From the NCBI GenBank assembly GCA_902778895.1, contig CACYZF010000008.1, positions 186,001-250,000 on the forward strand: DNA of 64,000 nucleotides, given 5' to 3'. This document shows, in pieces, positions 16,898 to 26,035 of this stretch. The notes under the pieces were generated by a model. The model did not search any database. It worked only from the letters and a program-made list of their open reading frames with translations, and had not been told where the DNA came from. Source of the DNA: an uncultured bacterium. Lineage in GTDB: Bacteria; Verrucomicrobiota; Lentisphaeria; Victivallales; UBA1829. Each line of letters begins with the position of its first letter. Within the stretch, counting starts at the first letter, position 1. The position numbers and the translations under genes were made by a program.

Positions 16898-19800
16898 GCG
16901 ATGACGGACCAGTTCATATCAACGCCGCGGCCGAGTTCGACCCACTGCTCCATGTCGCCGCTGGTGTAATACCCGAGCATGCCGGTCGAATTCTGACGGA
17001 CGAGGAGGTCGTCCTTCTCGTCGCCGTTGTAATCGCCTGCGCCGACGATGAACCAGTCGTTCTTGTCGAGCATGCCGAGCAGCGACCATTTGTTTGTTGC
17101 ATCACCGTCGCCCCACATCGCGACCAGACTGGCCGAGGCATTATAGGCGATGATGTCGTCCTTCCCGTCGCCGGAGAAGTCGCCGATCGCGCTGACTGTC
17201 CAGTTCGCGTCGGAGGACGTAAGCGGATTCGCCACGCCTTCGGCTCCGACAATGTCGACAGCATAGTACGCCGCACCCTGGAAGACCATCAGGACGCTGT
17301 CCTTGCCGTCGCCGTCGAAGTCGCCGCAACCGGCCATTTTCCAATCGGATTTGTAACCGATGCCCAGACTGACCCAGTTGTCGGTCCCGTCGGTCCATGC
17401 GCCGAGAACGCCCAGGTCGGTGGAATGCCAGACGATGGAATTCATACCCTGGTTGCCGGTCAGGTTGCCGACCGCGTTGTTCCAGACATTGTGGTCCGGA
17501 TTTCCGAGGTAGCTGATGTTCTGCCAGTTGGCATCAAGGTCGACGGAGTCGGTGTAGTAGCCGATCGCGTACATCGGAAGATCGGTTCCGCCGACGTCCA
17601 TGACGATGTTGCCGACGAGCACGGTGTCAGCATTGCCGTTGGCGTCCATGTCGTACGCGCCGAGGACCTTCCACGAATCGGTCGGATGCACCGCCATCTC
17701 ACTCTGCCACGTGTTCGTGCCGTCCAGCCAGAAGCCGATCTGGCCGAAGCCGTAGTCGCCCTTGACGAGCTGGAACATCACGTCGCTGACGCCGTTGCCG
17801 TTGATGTCGCTCTTCGCGATGTACGAGCCCGGAGTCGGAGCCGCGGCCGCGATCGTGACGGTCAGATTGTCGTAAGTATCCTGATTCAGCGTGTAGTCGA
17901 AATTACCGATGTTCGTGGTCTGTCCGACCGTGAGCGTGCCGAGCGCTTCTTTCGAGGTGTTCATCACCGTAACGGTCTTGTTGAAGCCGGAAGCGCCTTC
18001 GATGAGACTGTACGTTCCCACAGGCTGCGAGTCGCCGACCGAGAGCGTGCAGAGATAATATATCTTGTCACTGATGTGCATGTCTATGTTGGTGTACGAC
18101 TGCTCGTCAATGAGGAATTCGTCTCCCGGCACGTTATTCGAAATGTCGAGGTCGAGCGTGCCGCCGTAGAAGGTGAGTTCGGATGCTTCGCGCAGGACGC
18201 CGGTCAGGACGCCGCCCGCGCTAACATTGATATGCCGCACTATGCCGCCGGACTCCACGTTCAGGATGCCGCCGTCCTCCAGGTCCACACGGGAGACATG
18301 TGCGCCGTTGAACGCATAAACTTCTCCGTCGTTGACTCTGCCTGTCTCGAACGTGCCGTCGCTCAGCACGCTCACGCGGCCGCCTTCGGAGACGTACGCG
18401 CCTTCCAGATGGGCGCTTTCATGCACAATGACCTCACCGCCGTTCCTCACGACGGTGTTGCTGGACACCGCGTGTCCGTTTGACAGATGGTAGGCCCAGC
18501 CGTATTGTTCGAGGCTGAACATGCCGCCGTTGACGACCACGTTTTCTGCCATGACGTCTTCGAGGATGGACACGGAGCCGCCTTTTTCGATCGTAATGCC
18601 TCTGACTTTGCCGCCGGAGGAAACGACCATTTCACCGCCGAAGTTGACTATAGTGTTGCTTGCGATACCCCCGCTGAGGATGTACAGGAACCCGCTCTGG
18701 TTCACGGTCGCGCCGTACGCGGTCATGCCGGAGGTGATTTCCTTTGTTTTGCTGGTCACGGTACCCATGAAGACGTTTTCGGAACTGCCGTTCACGACCA
18801 GCACGCTCAGCGTTCCGTCGGTCAGCTTCAGCCCAAACATCTTGCCGCTGTATCCCACGGGATTTCCGTCGACTTTGATCGTGCCGAGTTCTGTCCCGGC
18901 AGAATCCTTCACCGTGATGGTCTTGTTGAACCCGGCTGCGCCGCCCGCGAGCTTATAGGACCCGATCGCCTGATTTGCGTCGACCGTGAGCGAGTAGTTC
19001 GGCGTGCCGCTTATGAGGGAGAGGTTGCTCAGCAGCGCGGCCGCGCCGGCCGAGGTCTGATGGAGGTCGAAGTCGACGGTCGCGCCTGCGGCGGCGGAGA
19101 CGACCGCGCCGTTCAGGATATTGTATCGTCCGGTGACGATGCCGCCAGAGGAAATCATGACCGATGCGCCGGAGCTGACGCGGACATGCCGGAGGACGCC
19201 CTTGACGTTCATGACGCCGCCGAAAAGAGACGCGGTGCCGACGGAGGCTTCCGCGCCGAGATTGAACGTTCCGCCGGTTTCGAGTATTTGGACAAAGTCG
19301 AGCCCGCCCGCGGAGACGTCCATGACGCCGCCATTGAGATATGTGAGGAGACGAGGACCAGAGACTTTGTTTACGGTGGCGGTTCCGCCGGAGTTCACCC
19401 AAAAACGACCGATGTCATCGGATAGGATTTCCGCATTTCCGGTGAAGGACCCGCCGTCGGAAATCGTAACACTTCCACCGATCAGCGTGCAGTCTTTCGC
19501 AGTTCCTCTCAGATCGATATCCCCGTGAAATTTCACGTCCGAAGCCATGCCGCCGGACGCGATGGCTTCGGAACCGTGGACGATACCTCCGTGCTGCGTG
19601 CCGCCATTGTCGACGACCAGGTAGCCGCCGTTCTCCCACACAACGACATCTTCGATACGTCCATTTTTCTGGACATTGAGATCATTGCGGATCGAGCCGT
19701 TTGAGATCAAGCCGCCTTCTTCAACCCAGACGACACCGGATCCGAAACCGAGGGTCAGATGTTTCACAACGCCGGGATTCAGGACGCTTTCGCCTCTGAT

Positions 19801-20358
19801 CAGCATACTGCCGCCGGACATTATGAGCGAGTCCACATAGCCGCTGTCCACCAGGATGTATCCGCCGTTCAGCGTGACGCCCGTCGCAGACGCACCGGAG
19901 GAAACGAACAGTTTGCCTCCGTTGATCGTCGTATCGCTGCAGGCGGCAAACTTTTCCAACGTCACAACGCCGCCGGAATTGATCGTCGTATCCTTCACGT
20001 AGCCTCGGGTGACCAGCCCGCTGATCTGATGGACATAGCCGGACAGGGCCATGCTGCCGCCGTTGTTGACGACAGCGGAATGAATGGACGCGCCGATTCC
20101 GCTGACGACGCCGCCGTTGAAAACCTGTGCCCTGTAGGATCGTCCGGTATTGACGTGCAGTCCGCCGCCGGAAGAGATTTGTGCGTCATAGTCCCAGCCG
20201 TTTGAGAGGACATACTCTTCGCCGCCGTCATGGATGGTCGCATTCGTCGCGGATCCCCCGCTGTTGACATACACTTTGCCGGTGTTCAGGATATCAGGAG
20301 AATTTAGTTTGTCTCCACTGTTGACGTAGACGGTTCCGCTGGAAATGACGGTTCCCAT
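16894..20358 (-). CDS. AIDA-repeat surface protein with FG-GAP-like C-terminal module
   Basis: A 1154-residue protein. Residues 1 to ~850 are a Gly/Ser/Val-rich beta-solenoid of short AIDA-type repeats (VYVNSGGSATNATIHDGG and many variants), interrupted by two domains with the pattern G-YKLAGGAAGFNKTITV / YSLIEGASGFNKTVTV (about 430-520 and 750-850). Residues ~848-1154 carry five Ca-loop-like repeats (DINGNGVSDVMFQ, DMDANGNADTV, GDFDGDGKDS, GDFSGDGKDD, GDYNGDEKDD) typical of FG-GAP/VCBS domains, ending NWSVIA. There is no N-terminal signal peptide and no autotransporter barrel, so export would have to use another route, perhaps a C-terminal signal (inference). The C-terminal ~300 residues are almost the same as in the protein at 61493. 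AAAGGATC precedes the ATG. Role is probably surface adhesion or layer formation. Confidence 0.85.
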   Translation of the reverse strand: MGTVISSGTVYVNSGDKLNSPDILNTGKVYVNSGGSATNATIHDGGEEYVLSNGWDYDAQISSGGGLHVNTGRSYRAQVFNGGVVSGIGASIHSAVVNNGGSMALSGYVHQISGLVTRGYVKDTTINSGGVVTLEKFAACSDTTINGGKLFVSSGASATGVTLNGGYILVDSGYVDSLIMSGGSMLIRGESVLNPGVVKHLTLGFGSGVVWVEEGGLISNGSIRNDLNVQKNGRIEDVVVWENGGYLVVDNGGTQHGGIVHGSEAIASGGMASDVKFHGDIDLRGTAKDCTLIGGSVTISDGGSFTGNAEILSDDIGRFWVNSGGTATVNKVSGPRLLTYLNGGVMDVSAGGLDFVQILETGGTFNLGAEASVGTASLFGGVMNVKGVLRHVRVSSGASVMISSGGIVTGRYNILNGAVVSAAAGATVDFDLHQTSAGAAALLSNLSLISGTPNYSLTVDANQAIGSYKLAGGAAGFNKTITVKDSAGTELGTIKVDGNPVGYSGKMFGLKLTDGTLSVLVVNGSSENVFMGTVTSKTKEITSGMTAYGATVNQSGFLYILSGGIASNTIVNFGGEMVVSSGGKVRGITIEKGGSVSILEDVMAENVVVNGGMFSLEQYGWAYHLSNGHAVSSNTVVRNGGEVIVHESAHLEGAYVSEGGRVSVLSDGTFETGRVNDGEVYAFNGAHVSRVDLEDGGILNVESGGIVRHINVSAGGVLTGVLREASELTFYGGTLDLDISNNVPGDEFLIDEQSYTNIDMHISDKIYYLCTLSVGDSQPVGTYSLIEGASGFNKTVTVMNTSKEALGTLTVGQTTNIGNFDYTLNQDTYDNLTVTIAAAAPTPGSYIAKSDINGNGVSDVMFQLVKGDYGFGQIGFWLDGTNTWQSEMAVHPTDSWKVLGAYDMDANGNADTVLVGNIVMDVGGTDLPMYAIGYYTDSVDLDANWQNISYLGNPDHNVWNNAVGNLTGNQGMNSIVWHSTDLGVLGAWTDGTDNWVSLGIGYKSDWKMAGCGDFDGDGKDSVLMVFQGAAYYAVDIVGAEGVANPLTSSDANWTVSAIGDFSGDGKDDIIAYNASASLVAMWGDGDATNKWSLLGMLDKNDWFIVGAGDYNGDEKDDLLVRQNSTGMLGYYTSGDMEQWVELGRGVDMNWSVIA

Positions 20359-20486
20359 GGTGTGATCCTTTCGTGTTGTTTTATTGATGGCGAGTTATGT
20401 GTTTGTTGAAAAAAGACGATAAAAGATTTCGAGGCCGGAAATGATTCCGGTTGTGTTTTTCGCTGACTTTTTGCATTTTACACCGT

Positions 20487-20514
20487 ACTATAGCATGGAT
20501 AAGAGAAAAAACAA
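20487..20514 (-). promoter_or_regulatory. Probable promoter of the AIDA/FG-GAP gene
   Basis: Read leftward: -35 TTGTTT (complement of 20509-20514), 16-base spacer, -10 TATAGT (complement of 20487-20492) within ATGCTATAGTA. Leader about 120 bases. Confidence 0.55.
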
Positions 20515-20576
20515 ACGGTTTTTCCTGAAAAAAAAGGAAAAAGGACGCAATCTTTCTTCTATTGATGCGCGCGCCC

Positions 20577-20605
20577 TTGAAATATCGCGGGAAACGTGGT
20601 ACATT
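20577..20605 (+). promoter_or_regulatory. Sigma-70 promoter of the aroF operon
   Basis: -35 TTGAAA (20577-20582), 17-base spacer, -10 TACATT (20600-20605) with extended TG. About 65 bases to the ATG. Confidence 0.7.
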
Positions 20606-20675
20606 ATCTTCGGATATTTATCAACAGCAAATCCGGGCCGCATTTCCGGCCCCCAACAGACAGGTTTTCCGTACC

Positions 20676-21695
20676 ATGATTATCATTTTGAAAGAAAACG
20701 CCGATGCGGCGCAGTTCGATGCACTGAAAGACTGGCTCACCAAACAGAACGTCACGCTCCACATCAGCGAAGGCATCCAGCAGACCATCATCGGCCTCAT
20801 CGGCGACACCTCGCACATCGACCTCGACATCATCAAGCAGTTCGACATCGTCGACGACGTGAAACGCATCCAGGAGCCGTTCAAGAACGCCAACCGCAAG
20901 TTCCACCCGCTCGACACGGTCGTGAAGGTCGGATCGGGCGGCGTGAAGGTCGGCGGCGGCGGATTTACGGTCATCGCGGGCCCCTGCTCCGTCGAGAACG
21001 AGGAACAGATCATCGGCATCGCGGAAAGCGTGAAGAAATCCGGCGCGAACATGCTCCGCGGCGGCGCGTTCAAGCCGCGCACGTCCCCCTACTCCTTCCA
21101 GGGCCTCCGCGCCGAAGGACTGAAACTGCTCCTGAAGGCGAAAAAGGCGACCGGACTCCCCATCGTGACCGAGCTGATGGACCTCTCCCAGCTCGACCTC
21201 TTCGCCGACGTGGACGTGATCCAGATCGGCGCGCGCAACATGCAGAACTTCGAGCTGCTGAAGCAGATCGGAAAATGCGACAAGCCCATCCTCCTGAAGC
21301 GCGGCCTCGCGAACACCTATCAGGAACTCCTCATGAGCGCCGAATACATCATGGCGTCCGGCAACAAGAATGTGATCCTCTGCGAACGCGGCATCCGCAC
21401 GTTCGAGACCTACACGCGCAACACGCTCGACATCTCCGCCATCCCGGCGCTGAAGACGCTCTCCCACCTGCCCGTGATCATCGACCCGAGCCACGCGGCG
21501 GGCATTGCGCGGTTCGTCGCGCCGCTCTCCCTCGCGGCCGCGGCCGCCGGAGCGGACGGCATCATCGTGGAAGTGCACAACAATCCCTCCTGCGCGCTGT
21601 GCGACGGCGCCCAATCCATCACGCCGCCGGTCTTCGACGACCTCATGGAGAAGATCCGCCACATCCTGCCGTTCCGCTGCCAGATCAAGGCCTGA
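20676..21695 (+). CDS. aroF: 3-deoxy-7-phosphoheptulonate synthase (DAHP synthase)
   Basis: A 339-residue enzyme of the AroF/KdsA-like type I-beta family. It condenses phosphoenolpyruvate and erythrose 4-phosphate, the first step of aromatic amino acid synthesis. Residues 1-~70 form a ferredoxin-like regulatory domain (MIIILKENADAAQFDAL...), and the barrel follows with VIAGPCSVENEEQ, RGGAFKPRTSPYSFQG, LTE-type VTELMD, ILLKRGLANT and IIDPSHAAG. The start at 20676 is chosen because the family begins with this beta strand and the promoter lies upstream of it. It is the first gene of an aro operon, with the mutase-kinase fusion 9 bases downstream. Confidence 0.94.
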   Translation: MIIILKENADAAQFDALKDWLTKQNVTLHISEGIQQTIIGLIGDTSHIDLDIIKQFDIVDDVKRIQEPFKNANRKFHPLDTVVKVGSGGVKVGGGGFTVIAGPCSVENEEQIIGIAESVKKSGANMLRGGAFKPRTSPYSFQGLRAEGLKLLLKAKKATGLPIVTELMDLSQLDLFADVDVIQIGARNMQNFELLKQIGKCDKPILLKRGLANTYQELLMSAEYIMASGNKNVILCERGIRTFETYTRNTLDISAIPALKTLSHLPVIIDPSHAAGIARFVAPLSLAAAAAGADGIIVEVHNNPSCALCDGAQSITPPVFDDLMEKIRHILPFRCQIKA

Positions 21696-21704
21696 GGCGG
21701 ATCC

Positions 21705-22538
21705 ATGTCAGACGATCCGCACAGTCCGGCACAGCTCGACACGCTCCGGGGCGAAATCGACGCGATCGACGCGGAACTGCTTCCGGCGTTCATCCGCCGC
21801 ATGGAGACTGCGGAACATATCGCCGACTTCAAGCTCGCCGCGAACACGCCTGTGAGCCGTCCCGGACGCGAACATATCATCCTCGACAGGATCCGCGCCT
21901 CGGTCCCGCCTGAATTCGGCGACGACGCCGAACGGTTTTTCCGCACGATCATCGCGATCAGCTGTTCGCGGCAGCGCATCCGCATCCTGAATACGAAACT
22001 CGACCGGCGAGTCGCGCTCTGCGGCATCAAGCACTGCGGCAAATCCTGTCTCGGGATCGCGCTTGCGAAAGCGCTCGGCGTGCCGTTCTTCGACACCGAC
22101 GAACAGCTGGAATCCGACGCTGGCAAACCCGTCCGCGCCCTCTACAAGGAGGTCGGCGAACAGCGTTTCCGCGAGCTTGAGGCGCAATCCGTCCGCAAGT
22201 TCATTGCATCCGCGCCGCAACGCGCGGTCGTCGCGCTCGGCGGCGGCGTGGCCTCCAATCCGTTCCTCACCCAGGACGACCTGCACGCGCTCGGCCTCAT
22301 CGTCTGGATGGACGTCCCCGTCCCCACGGCGTTCGAACGCATGGCCCGCGAGGGCTTCCCGCCGTTCCTGGCGGACAAAGCCGATCCGTTCGGCGAATTC
22401 AACCGCATCTGCGACGCCCGCCGTCCGGTTTTCCGCGCGGCCGCCGACGCCGTGCTCGAACTGCCGCAAGTCCTCCCCGTGGAGGAAGCGGTCGACCGCA
22501 TGCTTACCGTCCTCGAAACAAAAGTGAATGTAAAATGA
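21705..22538 (+). CDS. Fused chorismate mutase-shikimate kinase
   Basis: A 277-residue bifunctional protein. Residues 1-~95 resemble an AroQ chorismate mutase (LDTLRGEIDAIDAELLPAFIRRM, then AEHIADFKLAAN, SRPGREHIIL, SCSRQRI); the first Arg and Lys of the active site are in place. Residues ~102-277 form a shikimate kinase with Walker A GIKHCGKS, the shikimate-binding FFDTDEQLE, the RxxE pattern in FRELEAQSVRKF and GGG in ALGGGVASN. The two enzymes act on either side of chorismate synthase, whose gene overlaps this one in ATGA. The order of domains is unusual to me; both halves look intact. It should be cytoplasmic. The ribosome binding site is GAGGCGG. Confidence 0.88.
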   Translation: MSDDPHSPAQLDTLRGEIDAIDAELLPAFIRRMETAEHIADFKLAANTPVSRPGREHIILDRIRASVPPEFGDDAERFFRTIIAISCSRQRIRILNTKLDRRVALCGIKHCGKSCLGIALAKALGVPFFDTDEQLESDAGKPVRALYKEVGEQRFRELEAQSVRKFIASAPQRAVVALGGGVASNPFLTQDDLHALGLIVWMDVPVPTAFERMAREGFPPFLADKADPFGEFNRICDARRPVFRAAADAVLELPQVLPVEEAVDRMLTVLETKVNVK

Positions 22539-23596
22539 GCTCCAACACCTTCGGCACCCTGTTCCGCGTTACTACTTTCGGCGAATCCCACGGAGCCGCG
22601 CTCGGCTGCGTCGTCGACGGCGTACCGGCCGGGCTTCCGGTCGACTTCGACGCTCTCAAATCCGAACTCGCGCGCCGCAGGCCCGGCCAGTCCGGCATAA
22701 CCACGCCGCGCCAGGAAGCCGACGAACCCGAAATCCTTTCCGGCGTGCTGAACGGCGTCGCGACAGGCGCGCCGGTCGCCATCCTGTTCCGCAACACCAA
22801 TCAGCACAGCGCCGACTACGACGCCATCGCGAATCTGTTCCGCCCCGGCCACGCCGACTTCGCATGGGAAAGAAAGTTCGGATTCCGCGACGCGCGCGGA
22901 GGCGGACGCACCTCGGGCCGCGAAACCGTCGCACGGGTCGCCGCCGGAGCCATCGCGAAACAGCTTCTCGCCCGCAACGGCGTGACCGTCCGCGCCTGCG
23001 CGCTCGAGATCGCCGGGATCAGGGCGCAGAACATTGACTGGGACCAGGTCGAACGCAATCCCGTCCGCGCCCCGGACGCCGAAGCCGCGGTCCGCATGGC
23101 CGATGCGGTCAACGCCGCACGCGCCGACAACGACAGCGTCGGCGGGATCATCCTCTGCGAGACGTCCGGACTGCCTGCCGGACTCGGCGAACCCGTCTTC
23201 GACAAACTCGACGCGCTCACGGCACACGCCATCCTCTCCATCGGCGGCGTGAAGGGGATCGAGTTCGGCGCGGGGTTCGACGCGGCCGCCATGCGCGGCA
23301 GCGCACACAACGACCCGATCCTGCCCGGCGGCAAGTTCGCGTCCAACAACGCGGGCGGCGTGCTCGGCGGCATCTCCAACGGCGACGTCTTCACCTTCCG
23401 CTGCGCGGTCAAGCCGACAGCATCCATCAACCGCCCCCAGAAGACCGTCGACCGCGACGGCGCACCCGCCGAGATCTCCACGCCCGGACGGCACGACCCG
23501 TGCCTGGTCCCGCGCATGGTCCCGGTCGTCGAGGCCATGACCGCCATCGTCCTGGCCGATCTCCTGCTCCTCGCGAAAAACAGCCGTATCGGCTGA
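22535..23596 (+). CDS. aroC: Chorismate synthase
   Basis: A 353-residue enzyme that forms chorismate from EPSP with reduced FMN. Signatures: FGESHGAALGCVVDGVPAG at the start, RPGQSGITTPRQE, FRPGHADF, RDARGGGRTSGRET, GVKGIEFGAGF and the C-terminal RHDPCLVPRMVPVVEAM. Full length. It overlaps the upstream fusion gene by 4 bases, so translation is probably coupled. A weak hairpin (CCGGAA...TTTCCGG, around 23625-23641) follows and may end the operon. Confidence 0.96.
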   Translation: MSSNTFGTLFRVTTFGESHGAALGCVVDGVPAGLPVDFDALKSELARRRPGQSGITTPRQEADEPEILSGVLNGVATGAPVAILFRNTNQHSADYDAIANLFRPGHADFAWERKFGFRDARGGGRTSGRETVARVAAGAIAKQLLARNGVTVRACALEIAGIRAQNIDWDQVERNPVRAPDAEAAVRMADAVNAARADNDSVGGIILCETSGLPAGLGEPVFDKLDALTAHAILSIGGVKGIEFGAGFDAAAMRGSAHNDPILPGGKFASNNAGGVLGGISNGDVFTFRCAVKPTASINRPQKTVDRDGAPAEISTPGRHDPCLVPRMVPVVEAMTAIVLADLLLLAKNSRIG

Positions 23597-23711
23597 CATT
23601 TCGCGTCTTTTCCATTCCGCTTTTTCCGGAAGAGTATTTCCGGTGCATCCGGCGTTTTCATTTTCTAAAAAAAATTAACAGACAAATCGTCCGGAAAAGC
23701 CCGATTCATGC

Positions 23712-23739
23712 TTGAAAAAACGGGTCCGCGTGCTATAGT
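23712..23739 (+). promoter_or_regulatory. Sigma-70 promoter of the polysaccharide operon
   Basis: -35 TTGAAA (23712-23717), 16-base spacer, -10 TATAGT (23734-23739) preceded by extended TGC. Confidence 0.78.
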
Positions 23740-23784
23740 ATGATGTATTAGTTTATACTAGTGTTTTTTCACGCGCGGAAAAAC

Positions 23785-24756
23785 ATGTTCCGATATGACG
23801 TCCGCCGCGCAGAAAAACGGAAACCGCAGATCGAAACGAAACAAAACACGTCGCATCTGATGCGTCTTTTCAGGCGGCGCGTGTTTGTTTTTGGAGCAGA
23901 CGACACAGTGGAAGAGATATTCCGGGACATTCCCGTTTGGAAAACGCTGAACCCGTGGATGCCGGTGAATCTGGCGATCCGCCAGTACAGCCTGTTTTTC
24001 ATGATGGTGCGGAACAATATCCTGGCGAAGTTCCGGCACAGCATCCTCGGCTTTTTCTGGCTGTTCATCCCGCCGATGTGCGTCCTGCTGCTCTACGTGT
24101 ACATGTTCAGCGTGATCTTCAAGCTGAAATGGCCTGACGCCGACATCACGTCCCGCTGGAGCTTCGGCCTGGTGATCTATACGGGGATTATCCTGTATTC
24201 CGGGTTCAGCGAACCCCTGATGAGCAGCCTGAGCCTGCTGCTCTCGCGGACCGGCATCATCAAACGCGTGCCGTTCCCCCTGAACCTGCTGTCGCCGAGT
24301 CTGGCGCTGGCGAATTTCCTGATCATGTACACGGTCCTGCTCCTGATCTTTCTGATTTCGCAGTTCACGGACGGAGGCGGATCGTGGATGGCCGTTCTTT
24401 ATCTGCCGCTGACGACTCTGCCGCTGCTTCTCCTGACAACGGGCTGCAGCTGGGTCATTTCGGCCGCGGGATTGTTTTTCCGAGATCTGGGGAACCTGCT
24501 CGGCATCGTCATCCTGTTTCTGTTCTTCTCCGCGCCGGTTTTCTACGACGTGATCCAGATCCCGGAGGGATACCGGTGGGCGATCTACCTGAATCCGCTG
24601 ACTCCGGTCATCATCAACACCCGGACCATCCTGTTCAAGCCGAGCGCTCCGAACTGGAACCTGGTCGGCCTGTCCTGGCTGACGGGCCTGGTCGTTTTCC
24701 AGTTCGGGTTCTGCGTTTTCATGCGGCTGAGGAGGCGCTTTGCCGATGTCGTCTGA
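23785..24756 (+). CDS. wzm: Polysaccharide ABC exporter permease (Wzm-like)
   Basis: A 323-residue inner-membrane protein with six predicted membrane segments (first at about PPMCVLLLYVYMF, last at GLVVFQFGFCVFM). The N-terminal MVRNNILAKFRHSILGFFWLFIPP is typical of ABC-2 O-antigen/teichoic acid permeases: a K-R-H motif before the first segment. With the next gene it should move a lipid-linked polysaccharide across the inner membrane. A GTG at 23761 in the same frame is an alternative start; the ATG at 23785 has GCGGAAA upstream, and neither site is strong. The stop overlaps the start of the ATPase gene. Confidence 0.87.
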   Translation: MFRYDVRRAEKRKPQIETKQNTSHLMRLFRRRVFVFGADDTVEEIFRDIPVWKTLNPWMPVNLAIRQYSLFFMMVRNNILAKFRHSILGFFWLFIPPMCVLLLYVYMFSVIFKLKWPDADITSRWSFGLVIYTGIILYSGFSEPLMSSLSLLLSRTGIIKRVPFPLNLLSPSLALANFLIMYTVLLLIFLISQFTDGGGSWMAVLYLPLTTLPLLLLTTGCSWVISAAGLFFRDLGNLLGIVILFLFFSAPVFYDVIQIPEGYRWAIYLNPLTPVIINTRTILFKPSAPNWNLVGLSWLTGLVVFQFGFCVFMRLRRRFADVV

Positions 24757-26035
24757 TGAAATCGTGATCCGTCTGGAAGGCGTCGGCAAGGAGTATCCGC
24801 GGTTCTCGACGCGGAAGGAACTGCTCTGGAACCTGCTGTTCCCGTTCCGGTTCAAGAGCAACCGTTTTACCGCGCTGGAGCCGCTTTCCCTGGAAATCCG
24901 CAAAGGCGAATGCGTCGGCGTCATGGGCGTAAACGGCAGCGGAAAAAGCACGCTGCTGCAGATGATCGCCGGAACGCTGTATCCGACGAGCGGGAAAGTC
25001 TTCATCGAAGGGCGAGTGGCGTCCCTGCTGGAACTCGGCAGCTGGATCGATGCGTCCGACACGGGCAGACAGAACATCTACACGGCAGGGTATTCCCGCG
25101 GTCTGAAGAAACACGAGATCGAAGCCCAGGTCGGCGGCATCATCGAGTTCGCCGAGATCGGCGACTTCATCGACCAGCCGGTGTCCACGTATTCCACCGG
25201 CATGGTGATGCGCCTGGCGTTCGCCACATGCATCTATCTTCAGGCGGACATCCTGCTGCTGGACGAGATCTTCGCGGTCGGCGACTTCCATTTTGCGCAG
25301 AAATGCATCGCGTTCCTCCGCGAATACATCAGGGACAAGACCGTGCTGCTGGTCAGCCACGACTGCAATATCATCTCCATGCTCTGTTCCCGCGCGATCC
25401 TGCTGGACCATTCCAGACTGATCGCAGACGGCGCTCCGCGCGAAATCACCGAGCGCTATCTGGAGCTCTGCTACGGGGAAAAACAGGACGTCAAGATCAC
25501 CGGGAAGCAGGAATGGAATCCCGCCGGACCGGACTTCCGCGAGGGCGATCCGGTCGAGGCGACCGGATATCTCCCGGACGAACGCTCCTTCGGCGAAGGC
25601 GGCGCGAACATCCTGGAAACGGTTCTCATGTCGGATAACGGCGAGGAGATGAGCCAGGCGCGCGGCGGCGAAGCAATCAAGTTCAAAGTCCGGCTCCGGG
25701 CGCAGAAACGTCTTGAGATGCCCGCGGTCGGATTCCGCGTTCGTTCCCCCGAGGGAATCAACCTGTGGGGCGACACCAGCATCCCCGGCGCGATCCCCGT
25801 TCTGGAGGAAGGCGGCGAGATGGAGGTCGTGTTTCACTTCGTCCTGCCGCGCCTGGCGAACGGCACATATTCCGTCGGGGTGGCGGTTTCAACCGGAAAA
25901 CTGGAAGAACATCATATTCAGGTCTGGAACCACAACGCCATGACGTTCCAGATCAAATCAAGCTATCCGCTCCTGGGGGCCATGGTCGGCCTGCCAATGT
26001 CAGCGATCGAATGCCGCGAGGTTAAACAATCATGA
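24746..26035 (+). CDS. wzt: Polysaccharide ABC exporter ATPase with glycan-binding tail (Wzt-like)
   Basis: A 429-residue protein. The ATPase domain (about 1-240) has Walker A GVNGSGKST, signature STYSTGMVMRL and Walker B ILLLDEIFAVGD with the switch His in SHDCN. Residues ~280-425 resemble the Wzt C-terminal beta-sandwich that recognises the end of the glycan before export (ILETVLMSDNGEEMSQ, FRVRSPEGINLWGDTS, GTYSVGVAV). The ATG at 24746 is chosen because GGAGG (24731-24735) lies 10 bases upstream. It overlaps wzm and the next glycosyltransferase gene. Confidence 0.9.
   Translation: MSSDEIVIRLEGVGKEYPRFSTRKELLWNLLFPFRFKSNRFTALEPLSLEIRKGECVGVMGVNGSGKSTLLQMIAGTLYPTSGKVFIEGRVASLLELGSWIDASDTGRQNIYTAGYSRGLKKHEIEAQVGGIIEFAEIGDFIDQPVSTYSTGMVMRLAFATCIYLQADILLLDEIFAVGDFHFAQKCIAFLREYIRDKTVLLVSHDCNIISMLCSRAILLDHSRLIADGAPREITERYLELCYGEKQDVKITGKQEWNPAGPDFREGDPVEATGYLPDERSFGEGGANILETVLMSDNGEEMSQARGGEAIKFKVRLRAQKRLEMPAVGFRVRSPEGINLWGDTSIPGAIPVLEEGGEMEVVFHFVLPRLANGTYSVGVAVSTGKLEEHHIQVWNHNAMTFQIKSSYPLLGAMVGLPMSAIECREVKQS

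Larger units (their letters stand above)
20359..20675. other. Divergent control region between the AIDA gene and aroF
   Basis: Contains the leftward AIDA promoter (20487-20514) and the rightward aroF promoter (20577-20605). Otherwise AT-rich with no gene; an upstream extension of the aroF frame to 20562 crosses the promoter and is not used. Confidence 0.65.

Noticed and set aside
16894-20358. Classical type V autotransporter
   Set aside because: AIDA-type repeats suggest it, but there is no signal peptide and the C-terminus is a Ca-loop repeat module rather than a 12-strand barrel.
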